64,000 nucleotides of DNA from Pseudomonadales bacterium (GCA_041395665.1 JAWLAB010000002.1:186001-250000); one strand, 5' to 3'. Shown: positions 1 to 9,207, numbered from the stretch's first letter. Notes: generated by a model from the sequence alone, not told the origin. Program-made: numbers and translations.

Positions 1-796
1 GCTGTTTGAAATGTTGACGAATATCGTCGATTTCCCAACCTCCCGGCTTGATCAAAGTTTTGCCGTAATGCGGTTGCACCATGTGAGAAATGCGATCACC
101 GCCGGTGCCGAAAATTTGTCCGGAAACATAATCCGCTTCATCGCTGCACAACCAGCAAACAATCGGGCCGTTATTTTCAGGTGGGAAAAACGGCATTTTG
201 TCGGCATCAGAAAAAGTTGCTGACATATGCGTGGTCGCCAGTGGGCCAATCGCATTGACGCGAATGCCATGCTTTGCCAATTCCATCGCCCATGTATAAG
301 TCATGGAAGCGATTGCACCTTTTGCAGCGGAATAATTGGTTTGACCAAAGCTGCCAAAATGCGCACCGGAAGTGGTGTTGATGATGGAGCCACCGCGACC
401 CTGCTCGATCATTTTTTTCGCCGCCGCTTGTGCGATCCAGAATGTACCCATGACATGAATGCGCCACACCAAATCAAAGTCGGCGTCTTCCAATTTGAGC
501 ATGGTTTTGTCGCGCACGATGCCCGCATTGTTGATCGCAATATCAATGCCGCCAAACGCATCGACGCACTGTTGTATCAGCGATTCACAACCGGCGCGCG
601 AGCCAATATCTGCGTTACTGGCAATCGCTTCACCGCCCGCCGCTTTGATTTCATCGGCTACTTTTTGCGCTTCTTCTAACAGGATGTCATTGACGACAAC
701 TTTCGCGCCATTTTTAGCCAAATGTAAACAATGCCCGCGACCAACACCACGACCACTGCCGGTAACGATTGCTGCTTTTCCTTCCAATAATTTCAT
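1..796 (-). CDS. SDR-family oxidoreductase (3-hydroxyacyl-CoA dehydrogenase-like), 3' end outside window
   Basis: Short-chain dehydrogenase/reductase, probably oxidising a 3-hydroxyacyl-CoA or related alcohol with NAD(P)+. The N-terminal Rossmann motif TGSGRGVG lies at residues 12-19, NNAG at 89-92, and the catalytic Ser/Tyr/Lys are about S143, Y155 and K159 (NYSAAKG). About 265 residues are visible. A C-terminal extension after the SDR core (from about residue 235, including MVQPHYGKTLIKPGGWE) recalls the dehydrogenase domain of type-2 multifunctional enzymes. The ATG at 796 follows a GAGGA ribosome site. It starts 13 bp after the stop of the upstream acyl-CoA dehydrogenase, so the two form an operon. 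The exact substrate is unknown. Confidence 0.85.
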   Translation of the reverse strand, partial: MKLLEGKAAIVTGSGRGVGRGHCLHLAKNGAKVVVNDILLEEAQKVADEIKAAGGEAIASNADIGSRAGCESLIQQCVDAFGGIDIAINNAGIVRDKTMLKLEDADFDLVWRIHVMGTFWIAQAAAKKMIEQGRGGSIINTTSGAHFGSFGQTNYSAAKGAIASMTYTWAMELAKHGIRVNAIGPLATTHMSATFSDADKMPFFPPENNGPIVCWLCSDEADYVSGQIFGTGGDRISHMVQPHYGKTLIKPGGWEIDDIRQHFKQ

Positions 797-809
797 CGTG
801 TTTTCCTCA

Positions 810-1937
810 TCACGCTGCGTCGAGAATCAATGCAGCGATGCGTTTTTCTAAAAAGGCGCTATCCCAGTTGGTCAACTGCCAATGTTTGGCGCGACGAAAA
901 TACAACTGCGGATCACCTTCTGATGTAAAACCAAAACCGCCGTGCACTTGCACGCCGATGGCTGACGCATCGCGCAACACATTGCAAGCCTGCAGTTTGG
1001 CTTGCAATGCAATTTTTTCGAACGGTTTGTTGTTATCAATCGCCCACGCGGATTGATACACCAACACTTTTGCGCCTTCGATTTTGACGATCAAATCTGC
1101 CAAATAATGCGCAATCGCTTGGAACGAACCTATCGGTTTACCAAATTGCACGCGCTGTTTGGCGTAATCCACCGTCATCGCATGAATCGCTTCCGCTGCA
1201 CCGATCGAACGCGCTGCCAGTGCAACAATCGAACGCGTCATTGCGTTTTCCCACGCTGCCCAAAAGCCTGCTGTGTGCAACACATCAGCAGTATTGACGG
1301 CAACATTATTGAAATCGACTTGGAACAATGCGTCATCGGCGTGATTGCGTTCGCGCGTTAAAGTAACGCCAGCAGATTTTGGATCGACCAAGAAACCGGC
1401 GACATCCTGCACACCTTCACCCGTGCGCGCCAACACCAACAAACGCGCCGCAGATGACGCAAACGGCACTAACAATTTTGTGCCGTTCAACACATAGTTT
1501 TCACCTTGTTTTGTGGCGCGCATTTGCACACCTTCTGCACCAAAGCCATTTTTTGGCTCCAAATGTGCAGGCACGATGATGGTGTCACCGCTGGCAATGC
1601 CAGATAAAAAGTTTTCTTGTTGCTGTGCCGTGCCAGCCAGTTCCAGCAATTTCGCTGACAACACACAGCTCGCCCAATGCGGGCTAGGCGCGAGTGAGCG
1701 ACCGAACTCTTCGTACACAATCGCCATTTCCAACGCGCCCCACGCCATGCCGCCGTGTGCTTCAGGAATGCCGAGACTGGTGATGCCCAACTCGGCCAGT
1801 TGTTGCCAGAAAGGCGCGGAGTAACCGGCCTCGTCCTGCTCCATCGCCCGCACGACAGCCGACGGTGACAATTCTTCACAAATACCGCGCGCGGTATCGC
1901 GCAACATGACCTGCTCTTCGCTGAAATCGAGATCCAC
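810..1937 (-). CDS. acyl-CoA dehydrogenase
   Basis: FAD-dependent acyl-CoA dehydrogenase of 375 aa, introducing an alpha-beta double bond into an acyl-CoA thioester. Visible family features are the N-terminal helical domain (DFSEEQVMLRDTARG), the middle beta domain and the C-terminal motif QVHGGFGFTSEGDPQLYFRR, whose Glu is where many members have the catalytic base. The open frame extends far upstream, but GTG at 1937 is preferred because GAGGAG lies six bases before it and family similarity begins there. It is cotranscribed with the SDR downstream. The pairing suggests degradation of a branched, cyclic or steroid-like acyl-CoA; the substrate is inferred only. Confidence 0.88.
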   Translation of the reverse strand: MDLDFSEEQVMLRDTARGICEELSPSAVVRAMEQDEAGYSAPFWQQLAELGITSLGIPEAHGGMAWGALEMAIVYEEFGRSLAPSPHWASCVLSAKLLELAGTAQQQENFLSGIASGDTIIVPAHLEPKNGFGAEGVQMRATKQGENYVLNGTKLLVPFASSAARLLVLARTGEGVQDVAGFLVDPKSAGVTLTRERNHADDALFQVDFNNVAVNTADVLHTAGFWAAWENAMTRSIVALAARSIGAAEAIHAMTVDYAKQRVQFGKPIGSFQAIAHYLADLIVKIEGAKVLVYQSAWAIDNNKPFEKIALQAKLQACNVLRDASAIGVQVHGGFGFTSEGDPQLYFRRAKHWQLTNWDSAFLEKRIAALILDAA

Positions 1938-2080
1938 AACGGACTCCTCTAACGACTGAATGAAACGGAAAGAAAGGGCACGCATTCTACCACTCGTCCA
2001 CCACGCTATCACTTGCCCACTACGCATGTGGCGCAGGCTACTTGCATTCTCAAAAAGTTTTCCATACCCTGCTCGCGCTT

Positions 2081-2291
2081 TCAGGTGCCAATGGGACATT
2101 CGTTCCAGAGGTGAAACGGGAAGCCGGTGCGTCAACCCTACGGGAAGACTATTCCGGCACTGCCCCCGCAACGGTAAGCGAGTAGAGATCGGCAATAACC
2201 ACTGTGTTTCAGGTCGCAAGACCAACAACATGGGAAGGTGCCCATTGGAGTGCATAGACGCACTCACTCGCGAGTCCGGAGACCGGCCTGA
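2081..2291 (+). promoter_or_regulatory. cobalamin (B12) riboswitch
   Basis: The 555-bp gap between the divergent acyl-CoA dehydrogenase and btuB starts holds a recognisable cobalamin aptamer. Closing bases TCAGG (2081-2085) pair with CCTGA (2287-2291). Between them are the conserved blocks GGGAAGCCGGTGCG, CTGCCCCCGCAACGGTAAGC, a CCACTG-containing segment, TGGGAAGGTGCC and GCGAGTCCGGAGACCGGCC, in the usual order. In this class adenosylcobalamin binding represses downstream expression. It precedes btuB and should control the whole uptake operon. Nothing else convincing was seen in 1938-2080. Confidence 0.93.
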
Positions 2292-2306
2292 AATGGATTG
2301 GTACAG

Positions 2307-2326
2307 AATCCGGGGTCGGATTTGTT
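2307..2326 (+). promoter_or_regulatory. possible riboswitch expression-platform hairpin
   Basis: AATCCG (2307-2312) and CGGATT (2317-2322) form a six-base stem around GGGT, followed by a short T-rich stretch. It lies 15 bases after the aptamer and could act as an intrinsic terminator or an alternative fold. The T run is weak and about 170 bases of leader follow before btuB, so control could instead be at translation. Confidence 0.35.
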
Positions 2327-2493
2327 CCTGGTTTATTGGCATGCCGATGAACTTCTGATGTTTCTCACTAACCCGCCAAGCATCATTGCAATGGTGTTTA
2401 GTCGTGTCGTGTATTCATCGACCTTGTGATGCTGTGCTGTGTTTGATCAATGCGCTGGGGTGCTGCGATCGAAATTTGCACAGGGTTTTTCCA

Positions 2494-4524
2494 ATGAAAA
2501 AGCATAGTGTTTTATTCGTGGGCGCGCGCGCGCTCGTTATTCTTGGCGCATTTTCCAGCGCATCAACCTTTGCCACCGAAACCGAGACCACACCCTCTAC
2601 CGAGCTCGGGACGCTGGTGGTGAATGCCACCAAACTCGATAAAGATGAGGACAGGCTGACGCAATCAACTACCGTCATCACCAGCCAAGACATTCAACAA
2701 AAAAATTACACAGATACAACAGAAATTTTGCGAGAAACCGCTGGGATTCAATTCAAGCAAGCCGGCGGACCTGGGCAATTTAATTACACAAAAATGCGCG
2801 GATTTTCAGCAGGCAATATTCTGTTGGTAATCGATGGCGTAAAAGTTAATCACGCAGGTTCTGGCGACTTCGGGAATCTAATTGGCCAAATTGATCCAAA
2901 CTCCATCGAACGCATTGAGGTGTTGCGTGGACCACAGGCCTCGCTGTATGGATCAAACAGCACCGCTGGTGTTATTTCCATCACCACCAAAAGCGGCAGC
3001 AAACCTGATGCGCGCATTGCAACGGAAGTCGGATCGCTGGACTGGAGAAAAACGAAACTCTCGCTGAATAACAACCACGATGTCGGTGACGGCAATCTTT
3101 CCTACTCGTTGAATGTGTCGAAAACAGACAGCAACGGCGTCATCGACGACGAGTATTACAAAGACAATTCTATTCAGGCCAAAGTGTCGTATAGCACCGA
3201 TCAGTTTGAAGTGGGCGGCAGTTACTGGCGCACAGACAACAAATTTCAGTACGCAGAATTACTGGAAGCTGGCCCTGTGAATTCATGGGATCGCTACTAC
3301 TCACTGCAACTGCCCGACCCAGACAGTACGCGGGCTCTACAACAAACCATCAGCAGTGTGTGGGCAACACACCACATCACTGACAAACTCAGCCACACCT
3401 TAAAACTGGGGCAAATGGAGGAAAACGACCAGAACCTCGATCTCGATAATGGTTTGCTTGGATACATGCTGGCCCCCTATAACAACTTCACTGTTGATTA
3501 TTTTAATTTTTATAACAAAGGTGCAGTGGTTCCCATATACGATTCGGGAAGTGCGCAAGCAGCCAATGCACGCAACCTCAACCGCCAGCTTGATTACACG
3601 CTGAAATACAGCGGCGAAAAAACCAATGCGCTGTTCGGTTTTGAACGCGTGACACAAAACTATCGTTCGTGGGGTCGTTGGGGAAACTCTCCTTCTATGG
3701 ATGACAGTACAAATTCTCTTTATATAAACGCGGATCACACGCTGGTAAATGACCATCTCGTGCTATCCGTTGGACTGCGCAACGACAACTACGATTCGTG
3801 GGGTAGCCAGACAACAGGAAATATCGGTGCTGCTTGGAACTTTACGCCGGGCACTGGCATTTTTGCCAACTACGGCACCAGCTATAAAGCGCCAACTTTG
3901 TCACAGCTATTCGACCAAAGTTACGGCTCGGATGCGTTGACGCCGGAGAGTGGAAAAACTACAGAGATTGGCTTTCGACAGAAGTTATTGGATGAAAAGT
4001 TAGCGTGGGATATCACTGCGTGGCAGACACAACTGGACGATGTAATTATCTTTGACTACAGCATCCCCAACCCAGCAGCGCCTTGGGGCTTTGGCAAATA
4101 TGCCAATGGTGACAAACAGAGAACCAGCGGCGCCGAATTGAATGGCAGCTACGCACTAACCAATGACTGGACGCTATACGGCAACTACACCTACACCGAT
4201 TCACACATCAAGAAGGAAGGGGCAGACTACAAACGCACGGTACAGATTGCCCGCAACACAGCCAATGCAGGGCTTCGCTATAAAAAAGGAAAACTGGAAA
4301 CAGATCTCGGTATTTATTACACAGGGCCGCGTTTGCGCTGGGCTGCGGATCTTGAGACAGATAGCTTCGTACGCACAGATATTTCTGCGCGCTACCACGC
4401 AACAGACGCTATCTCGGTGTACGGGCGCGTTGAAAACTTATTCAACCAAGATGTGACGGAAGAAATCGGCTACAAACAGCCGGGGCGCTACGGCGTTATC
4501 GGTGTGGAATACCGATTCTTCTAA
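2494..4524 (+). CDS. btuB: TonB-dependent outer membrane cobalamin receptor
   Basis: Outer-membrane receptor of 676 aa that takes up corrinoids using TonB energy. The protein begins with a signal peptide (MKKHSVLFVG, hydrophobic stretch, cleavage probably after STFA), followed by a TonB-box-like segment LGTLVVNATK. The plug domain contains RIEVLRGPQASLYGSNSTAG, and a beta-barrel ends in Phe (VEYRFF). ATG at 2494 is chosen over an upstream in-frame start because it begins the signal peptide. The riboswitch in the leader and the ABC importer directly downstream make B12 much more likely than an iron siderophore as substrate. Confidence 0.92.
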   Translation: MKKHSVLFVGARALVILGAFSSASTFATETETTPSTELGTLVVNATKLDKDEDRLTQSTTVITSQDIQQKNYTDTTEILRETAGIQFKQAGGPGQFNYTKMRGFSAGNILLVIDGVKVNHAGSGDFGNLIGQIDPNSIERIEVLRGPQASLYGSNSTAGVISITTKSGSKPDARIATEVGSLDWRKTKLSLNNNHDVGDGNLSYSLNVSKTDSNGVIDDEYYKDNSIQAKVSYSTDQFEVGGSYWRTDNKFQYAELLEAGPVNSWDRYYSLQLPDPDSTRALQQTISSVWATHHITDKLSHTLKLGQMEENDQNLDLDNGLLGYMLAPYNNFTVDYFNFYNKGAVVPIYDSGSAQAANARNLNRQLDYTLKYSGEKTNALFGFERVTQNYRSWGRWGNSPSMDDSTNSLYINADHTLVNDHLVLSVGLRNDNYDSWGSQTTGNIGAAWNFTPGTGIFANYGTSYKAPTLSQLFDQSYGSDALTPESGKTTEIGFRQKLLDEKLAWDITAWQTQLDDVIIFDYSIPNPAAPWGFGKYANGDKQRTSGAELNGSYALTNDWTLYGNYTYTDSHIKKEGADYKRTVQIARNTANAGLRYKKGKLETDLGIYYTGPRLRWAADLETDSFVRTDISARYHATDAISVYGRVENLFNQDVTEEIGYKQPGRYGVIGVEYRFF

Positions 4525-4526
4525 CC

Positions 4527-5537
4527 ATGATGATTCACTACAAAATCGCAGCAGGCTTTGCGATAGCGTTAGGGGTGTGGCTGTTGTCACACCTATCGCT
4601 GGATGCACGCCTACTGTCGCCTATCGCTCCGCTCAACAGCACGGTTGCTGCAGGTGCTTTTCCTAAGCGCCTGCACAATCCACTAGGGCATGAACAAGTG
4701 CTGCAACAAGCGCCAGCGCGTATTGCTTCTGGCATTCTCGCTGCGGATGAAATTTTTGCGATTTTGCGCGCCAAAAACCGTCTTGTTGCCGTCACCGATA
4801 TTGCTGACGATCCTGGCATTTCCAATGTCGCTCATTTTTATTCCACGGATGTTGTGCGCAGCGAAGCAGATACAGAAGTTCTGTTAGCCACTGCGCCTGA
4901 CATGGTTGTCGTCGCTGCCTATAGCGATGCTGCCACCGTGCGTTTACTGCTATCAACCAATGTCCCCGTATTGCGGATACCAGAGTTCACCAGCTTTGCC
5001 GATATCAAACGCAACACCATGACTTTGGCGAGCGCTATTGGAGAGGAAGAACGCGGCGCGGAAGTTTTAGCGCGGATGCAGCAGCGTTTAGATGTCGTGG
5101 CGAATGCCATCAAAGACCAACCCAAACCGCGCGTTCTGTATTACAGCCCCAGCGGCTCTGCTGCCGGCATAGGCACCTTGACCGATGAGACTGTCACGCT
5201 CGCTGGCGGCTTCAATGTCATCCGTGAGACAGGTCTAAAAGGTTCTTCACTTATTTCGCAAGAGCTAGCCATTGCCCTGCAACCGGAAGTCATCCTGTTG
5301 GATATTTGGGGAACCACCAACGGTGATCCCACTGCTGTTAATGCCATGTTGCAAGACCCCGCTTGGCGCAGCGTCCCCGCTGTAAAACAGGGGCGGGTTT
5401 ATGTCGTGAATGCGGCTATTGCAACAACATGCTCCCCTTTTCGCGTGATCGGCGTTGAAACCATTGCGCATCTGCTTCACCCCAACCATGTCGCGGCACG
5501 CAGCAGCGACGCTGAAGAAGTGGCGAAATGGCTATGA
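4527..5537 (+). CDS. btuF: periplasmic substrate-binding protein of corrinoid ABC importer (BtuF/HmuT-like)
   Basis: Periplasmic binding protein of 336 aa, expected to deliver cobalamin from the outer-membrane receptor to the inner-membrane permease. An N-terminal hydrophobic segment (residues about 6-25) is a signal peptide or anchor. The rest has two helical-backbone lobes, with PARIASGILAADEIFAILRA starting the first and APDMVVVAAYSD near the hinge. It starts two bases after the btuB stop, so translation is probably coupled. BtuF and HmuT proteins are hard to separate by sequence; the B12 assignment rests on the riboswitch and btuB. Confidence 0.85.
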   Translation: MMIHYKIAAGFAIALGVWLLSHLSLDARLLSPIAPLNSTVAAGAFPKRLHNPLGHEQVLQQAPARIASGILAADEIFAILRAKNRLVAVTDIADDPGISNVAHFYSTDVVRSEADTEVLLATAPDMVVVAAYSDAATVRLLLSTNVPVLRIPEFTSFADIKRNTMTLASAIGEEERGAEVLARMQQRLDVVANAIKDQPKPRVLYYSPSGSAAGIGTLTDETVTLAGGFNVIRETGLKGSSLISQELAIALQPEVILLDIWGTTNGDPTAVNAMLQDPAWRSVPAVKQGRVYVVNAAIATTCSPFRVIGVETIAHLLHPNHVAARSSDAEEVAKWL

Positions 5538-6589
5538 ATAGCACCCGTTCTAAACTGTGTTTTATTGCAATGGGGATGGCGCTATTAGCCATCGTACTCA
5601 GCGGGATTACGGTTGGTCCTGCCGATATCACATGGCGCGATACGGTTTCCTCTTTGCTGGCAGGCATCGCGCGCCTCCTTGATCGCATCGATGGCCTGCC
5701 TATTACCGAGGCGATTAGCTGGCAAGACACCATCATCTGGCAGGTGCGCCTGCCGCGTGTGCTGGTTGCCGTTTTCGTTGGCGCTGCGTTGGCAACCAGT
5801 GGCGCCGTGCTGCAAGGCTTATTTCGCAACCCGCTGGCATCGTCCGACACCTTGGGCGTTTCTTCGGGCGCATCGCTGGGCGGTGTATTAGCGATCTATC
5901 TGGGCTTGACCACGACGACCATCTGGGCGCTGCCGATTTTGGCCTTTATCGGTGCCACCCTGAGCTTGCTACTGGTGTACAGCATTGCCAGTGAGCGCGG
6001 GCAAGCACCTGTTGCCACTTTACTGCTGGCAGGCATTGCCGTTGGCTCATTGAATGTCGCCGCCAGCTCGCTGGTGCAAGCTCTGGCACTAGAAAAGTGG
6101 GAAGTGGGCAAATCCATCGTGTATTGGAATATGGGAGGCTTGGATCGCCGCACTTGGCACCATGTAGCTCTGATTGCGCCGCTGCTGACAATCGGCCTGC
6201 TCGTGACATTGGCGCACTGCCGCGAACTCGACATCCTCCTCGCCGGCGAAACCCAAGCCGCTGCCGTGGGCGTCAACATCACCAAAACTCGCTTGATTCT
6301 GCTGGCAATGGTCTCCCTGCTTATCGCCGGCTCTGTTTCCGTTGCCGGTGGTGTTGGCTTCGTCGGTCTGGTCGTGCCGCACATTGTGCGTTTGGCAACC
6401 GGCCCCCATCACCGCCACCTTATTCCTCTATCCGCCCTAGGTGGCGCGCTGATGCTGGCAGGGGCTGATTGGGTTTTGCGCGTTGGCTGGGACGGCAATG
6501 ACATCCCCGTAGGCATTTTTACGGCAGCCATGGGCGCCCCATTCTTTTTATGGCTGTTGTATCGCGGCCGTCGCCAACTGTTTTTGTAA
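5528..6589 (+). CDS. btuC: ABC transporter permease, FecCD/BtuC family
   Basis: Inner-membrane permease of 353 aa with about ten hydrophobic helices, forming the translocation channel as a dimer. Characteristic segments are GAVLQGLFRNPLASSDTLGV, where the family has its G-x-x-x-Q-x-x-x-R-NPLA signature, and GGVGFVGLVVPHIVR in the C-terminal half. It overlaps the binding-protein gene by 10 bp and precedes the ATPase gene, the normal order for B12, heme and siderophore importers. The substrate is inferred from the operon. Confidence 0.9.
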   Translation: MAMNSTRSKLCFIAMGMALLAIVLSGITVGPADITWRDTVSSLLAGIARLLDRIDGLPITEAISWQDTIIWQVRLPRVLVAVFVGAALATSGAVLQGLFRNPLASSDTLGVSSGASLGGVLAIYLGLTTTTIWALPILAFIGATLSLLLVYSIASERGQAPVATLLLAGIAVGSLNVAASSLVQALALEKWEVGKSIVYWNMGGLDRRTWHHVALIAPLLTIGLLVTLAHCRELDILLAGETQAAAVGVNITKTRLILLAMVSLLIAGSVSVAGGVGFVGLVVPHIVRLATGPHHRHLIPLSALGGALMLAGADWVLRVGWDGNDIPVGIFTAAMGAPFFLWLLYRGRRQLFL

Positions 6590-6614
6590 TTGCAGAAATA
6601 AGAAGAGAGGCATC

Positions 6615-7397
6615 ATGGGATTGTTAACGGTAAAGCAGCTTGAATTCCGCACCGACACGCGCAGCATCCTGACAGGGATAGATTGCGCCCTGCACGCCGG
6701 TGAGTTTGTTGGACTCATTGGCGCCAATGGCACCGGCAAAACCACGCTGTTGCGTCTGCTCATGGGATTGCTCACCCCCAGCGCCGGCAGCGTGTGGATT
6801 CGAGGAAAACCCACCTCACAATACTCACGCCGCGCGCTCGCCAGACAGATCACCTTAGTGCCGCAAGAAACGGGAATTAGCTACCCATTTTCTGTGCGCG
6901 AATTGGTGACGATGGGAAGGCACCCTTACTTGCGGCGCTTTACGCCAATAACCCAACACGACATGAGCATTGTGCAAGCAGCCATGCAAACGCTGGCCGT
7001 GGATGCGCTTGCCGAGCGCCCAGTCACAGCACTCTCTGGTGGCGAAAGGCAGCGCGTGATGATTGCGCGCGCACTCGCGCAACAAACGCCCATTATTTTG
7101 CTGGACGAGGCAACAGCTAGCCTCGATGTTTGCCATCAACTTGATGTACTCGCCGCTGCCAAAAAGTTGGCCGACCAAGGCCATCTTGTTATTGCAGCCA
7201 TTCATGATCTCAACATGGCATCCCGATTTTGCAACCGCATATTGATGCTCAACCAAGGCAAGTTAGTTGCCAACGGCAGTCCTATTGAGACACTCACACA
7301 ACATCGTCTGCGCCAATATTTTTCAGTCGAGACCGCAATTGAAGTTGCGCGCCACACAAATGGATTAATGATCACACCGCTGCAATCACTCATCTAA
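6615..7397 (+). CDS. btuD: ABC transporter ATP-binding protein of corrinoid importer
   Basis: Cytoplasmic ATPase of 260 aa that powers import. Walker A is GANGTGKTT, the signature motif is LSGGERQRV, Walker B is IILLDEATASLD, and the switch His lies in AAIHDLNMA. An AGAGAGG ribosome site precedes the ATG. It lies 25 bp after the permease gene and is part of the same transcript. The protein resembles BtuD, HmuV and FecE about equally; the riboswitch decides in favour of B12. Confidence 0.9.
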   Translation: MGLLTVKQLEFRTDTRSILTGIDCALHAGEFVGLIGANGTGKTTLLRLLMGLLTPSAGSVWIRGKPTSQYSRRALARQITLVPQETGISYPFSVRELVTMGRHPYLRRFTPITQHDMSIVQAAMQTLAVDALAERPVTALSGGERQRVMIARALAQQTPIILLDEATASLDVCHQLDVLAAAKKLADQGHLVIAAIHDLNMASRFCNRILMLNQGKLVANGSPIETLTQHRLRQYFSVETAIEVARHTNGLMITPLQSLI

Positions 7398-7422
7398 AAA
7401 ACCACCCACACGAGGACTCACC

Positions 7423-8016
7423 ATGCAAGCAACTATTGATACTTTGCCAACCAAAAAATCCACCATTGTTGTCGAACCGGGCAACGGCACGCTGGAAATT
7501 TTTGATTTCCCGACAGACAGCGACACCTTATTGTCTGCGCTGACCGATATGTTCAAGGATCACTGGGACAAAATTTTATTTGGGCCCGCTGTACAGGGCG
7601 GAATTTTTGAATGTCGCGCGCCCAATGCGCCAGAAAAAATTGGCATGCTGGATGGTTATCTAACCATCGATTTTGGCCACTGGCATTTTCATATGTGTAT
7701 CGGCGAACACAAGGGAACGAAACGCAGCCCATGCCTGCCGGAATTGGCAAAACATCGCCGCACAGCACGCGCCGAACTGTATCGCCGCTTGAATGAAAAC
7801 GGCATTCCAACCAGCTGGGGCTTTCGTATGTTTAACGGCGCCGGTGAACAACAAATGACCGTCTTTCTCCCCAGCCCTTTTTTAAGTGTGGAGCAAAAAA
7901 TATTGAAAGAGCCGCAATTTGAAAACTTGGCGCTGTGGGATTACTTGCGCAAAACTTATCTCAATATCGCGCCGGAAGATATTGATCGCGCTGGCAAAGG
8001 TTTTCGTCATGACTGA
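7423..8016 (+). CDS. conserved protein of unknown function, last gene of B12-uptake operon
   Basis: Protein of 197 aa with no signal peptide or membrane segment. I vaguely recall similar proteins in other Proteobacteria but cannot name a family reliably. Visible features are a central motif HWHFHMCIGEHKG (about residues 86-98), rich in His plus Cys and Glu and plausible as a metal or corrinoid site, followed by RRTARAELYRRL, WGFRMFNGAGEQQMTVFLP and a C-terminal GKGFRHD. GAGGA precedes the ATG with good spacing, and the gene lies 25 bp after the ATPase gene, so it should be under the same riboswitch. A role in handling imported B12 or metal is inference. Confidence 0.8.
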   Translation: MQATIDTLPTKKSTIVVEPGNGTLEIFDFPTDSDTLLSALTDMFKDHWDKILFGPAVQGGIFECRAPNAPEKIGMLDGYLTIDFGHWHFHMCIGEHKGTKRSPCLPELAKHRRTARAELYRRLNENGIPTSWGFRMFNGAGEQQMTVFLPSPFLSVEQKILKEPQFENLALWDYLRKTYLNIAPEDIDRAGKGFRHD

Positions 8017-8110
8017 TGCGTATTATGCTCAACCTAAAATAGCTGCAACTACTTGGCATCGTACGCTAGCAATGCAACTTCACATTAAATAAAAAACAGC
8101 GTGATCGACA

Positions 8111-8782
8111 ATGGTTAACATAAACATCTCTCGTCGCAAAATGCTGCACAAAGCATCACTACTCTTTACTGGAGCTCTGTTACCATCAGGTGTCTTTAGT
8201 TTAGAAAATAAAGCGATGTCCTCCACCCTCTACGCCATGGCGTTAGTGCCACCGCCAGAACTTTCGGCGGTGTGCGCAGCCATACGAGAACAGTTTGATC
8301 CTGCACACAGTGATAAAACTTTTCCACACATTACACTGAAGCAGCCTTTTACCTTGTTGGACAATCCGATCATACAAGAATCCGTATTGTTACAAGCTAC
8401 GCAGCAACTTTGTTCACAACAGCCACCTCTAAAAGTGGCATTGAAACAAGTGGGGCGTTTTGATTCCCCCACTCACGGTAGCGTCGTGCATGTGCGCGTT
8501 GATTTATCGCCAGCATTTCAACAACTGCAACAAGCACTGGTAAAGAAAGTGGCTGCGGTAGGCTGCGTCACACCGCATCTCAGTGTCGAACAAGAAATCA
8601 AAACTTACTACCCGCACCTCACACTAGCGCAGGGTTTATCTCCCGAGGCAGCAACCGCCATGCTGGATCACGACATGCGCGCCGTGACAGAAAAAAGTTT
8701 TCTTGCTGACACCGTCGTTGTAGGCCGACGAGACACTAACCAAGTGTGGCAACGCATTGGCGTGTTTCCCTTGCTGGGTTAG
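8111..8782 (+). CDS. 2H phosphoesterase (2'-5' RNA ligase-like) with possible Tat signal
   Basis: Protein of 223 aa with the two H-x-T/S-x motifs of the 2H phosphoesterase superfamily: HITL in FPHITLKQPF (about residue 74) and HLTL in YYPHLTLAQG (about residue 172). Such enzymes cut or join 2'-5' or cyclic phosphodiesters. The N-terminus SRRKMLHK followed by a hydrophobic stretch looks like a twin-arginine signal, which is unusual for this superfamily. If translation began at the internal ATG at 8216 (MSSTLYAMAL) the enzyme would be cytosolic. Neither start has a strong ribosome site. The substrate is unknown. Confidence 0.75.
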   Translation: MVNINISRRKMLHKASLLFTGALLPSGVFSLENKAMSSTLYAMALVPPPELSAVCAAIREQFDPAHSDKTFPHITLKQPFTLLDNPIIQESVLLQATQQLCSQQPPLKVALKQVGRFDSPTHGSVVHVRVDLSPAFQQLQQALVKKVAAVGCVTPHLSVEQEIKTYYPHLTLAQGLSPEAATAMLDHDMRAVTEKSFLADTVVVGRRDTNQVWQRIGVFPLLG

Positions 8783-8826
8783 GCAAGCTGATACAATGTA
8801 CGCATCACGCAATGTTCGGATTTCAC

Positions 8827-9207
8827 ATGAATTTTCCTCCCTCACTCTTTATTGGTCTCGCTTCCATCAGCGGCTTTCTCGCCGTCGCCCTCGGTGCCTT
8901 CGGTGCACATGGTTTGAAGAATCGACTGCCCGCTGATTTGCTCGCTATTTGGCACACCGCCGTGCAATACCAGTTTTGGCACACGCTCGCGCTGTTTGGT
9001 GTGGGTATTTTGTTGGCACAAGGCTTTTCCTCGCGCGCGCTCTCGGTGAGTGGTTGGCTGTTTGCCTCCGGTATTATCCTGTTTAGCGGCAGCCTCTACG
9101 CGCTCTGCCTGAGCAATGTGCGTTGGCTGGGCGCAATCACACCCATCGGTGGCACGCTGTGGCTCATTGCGTGGGGCTGTTTGGCCTACGCCAGCTTGAA
9201 AGGTTGA
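8827..9207 (+). CDS. DUF423 family inner membrane protein
   Basis: Small membrane protein of 126 aa with four predicted helices, matching the DUF423 (YgdD-like) family in length and in the N-terminal segment ALGAFGAHGLKNRL. Its function is unknown. ATG at 8827 is preferred; an in-frame ATG five codons upstream (8812) is possible. The gene ends 5 bp before thiS, so it may be cotranscribed with the thiamine genes. Confidence 0.85.
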   Translation: MNFPPSLFIGLASISGFLAVALGAFGAHGLKNRLPADLLAIWHTAVQYQFWHTLALFGVGILLAQGFSSRALSVSGWLFASGIILFSGSLYALCLSNVRWLGAITPIGGTLWLIAWGCLAYASLKG

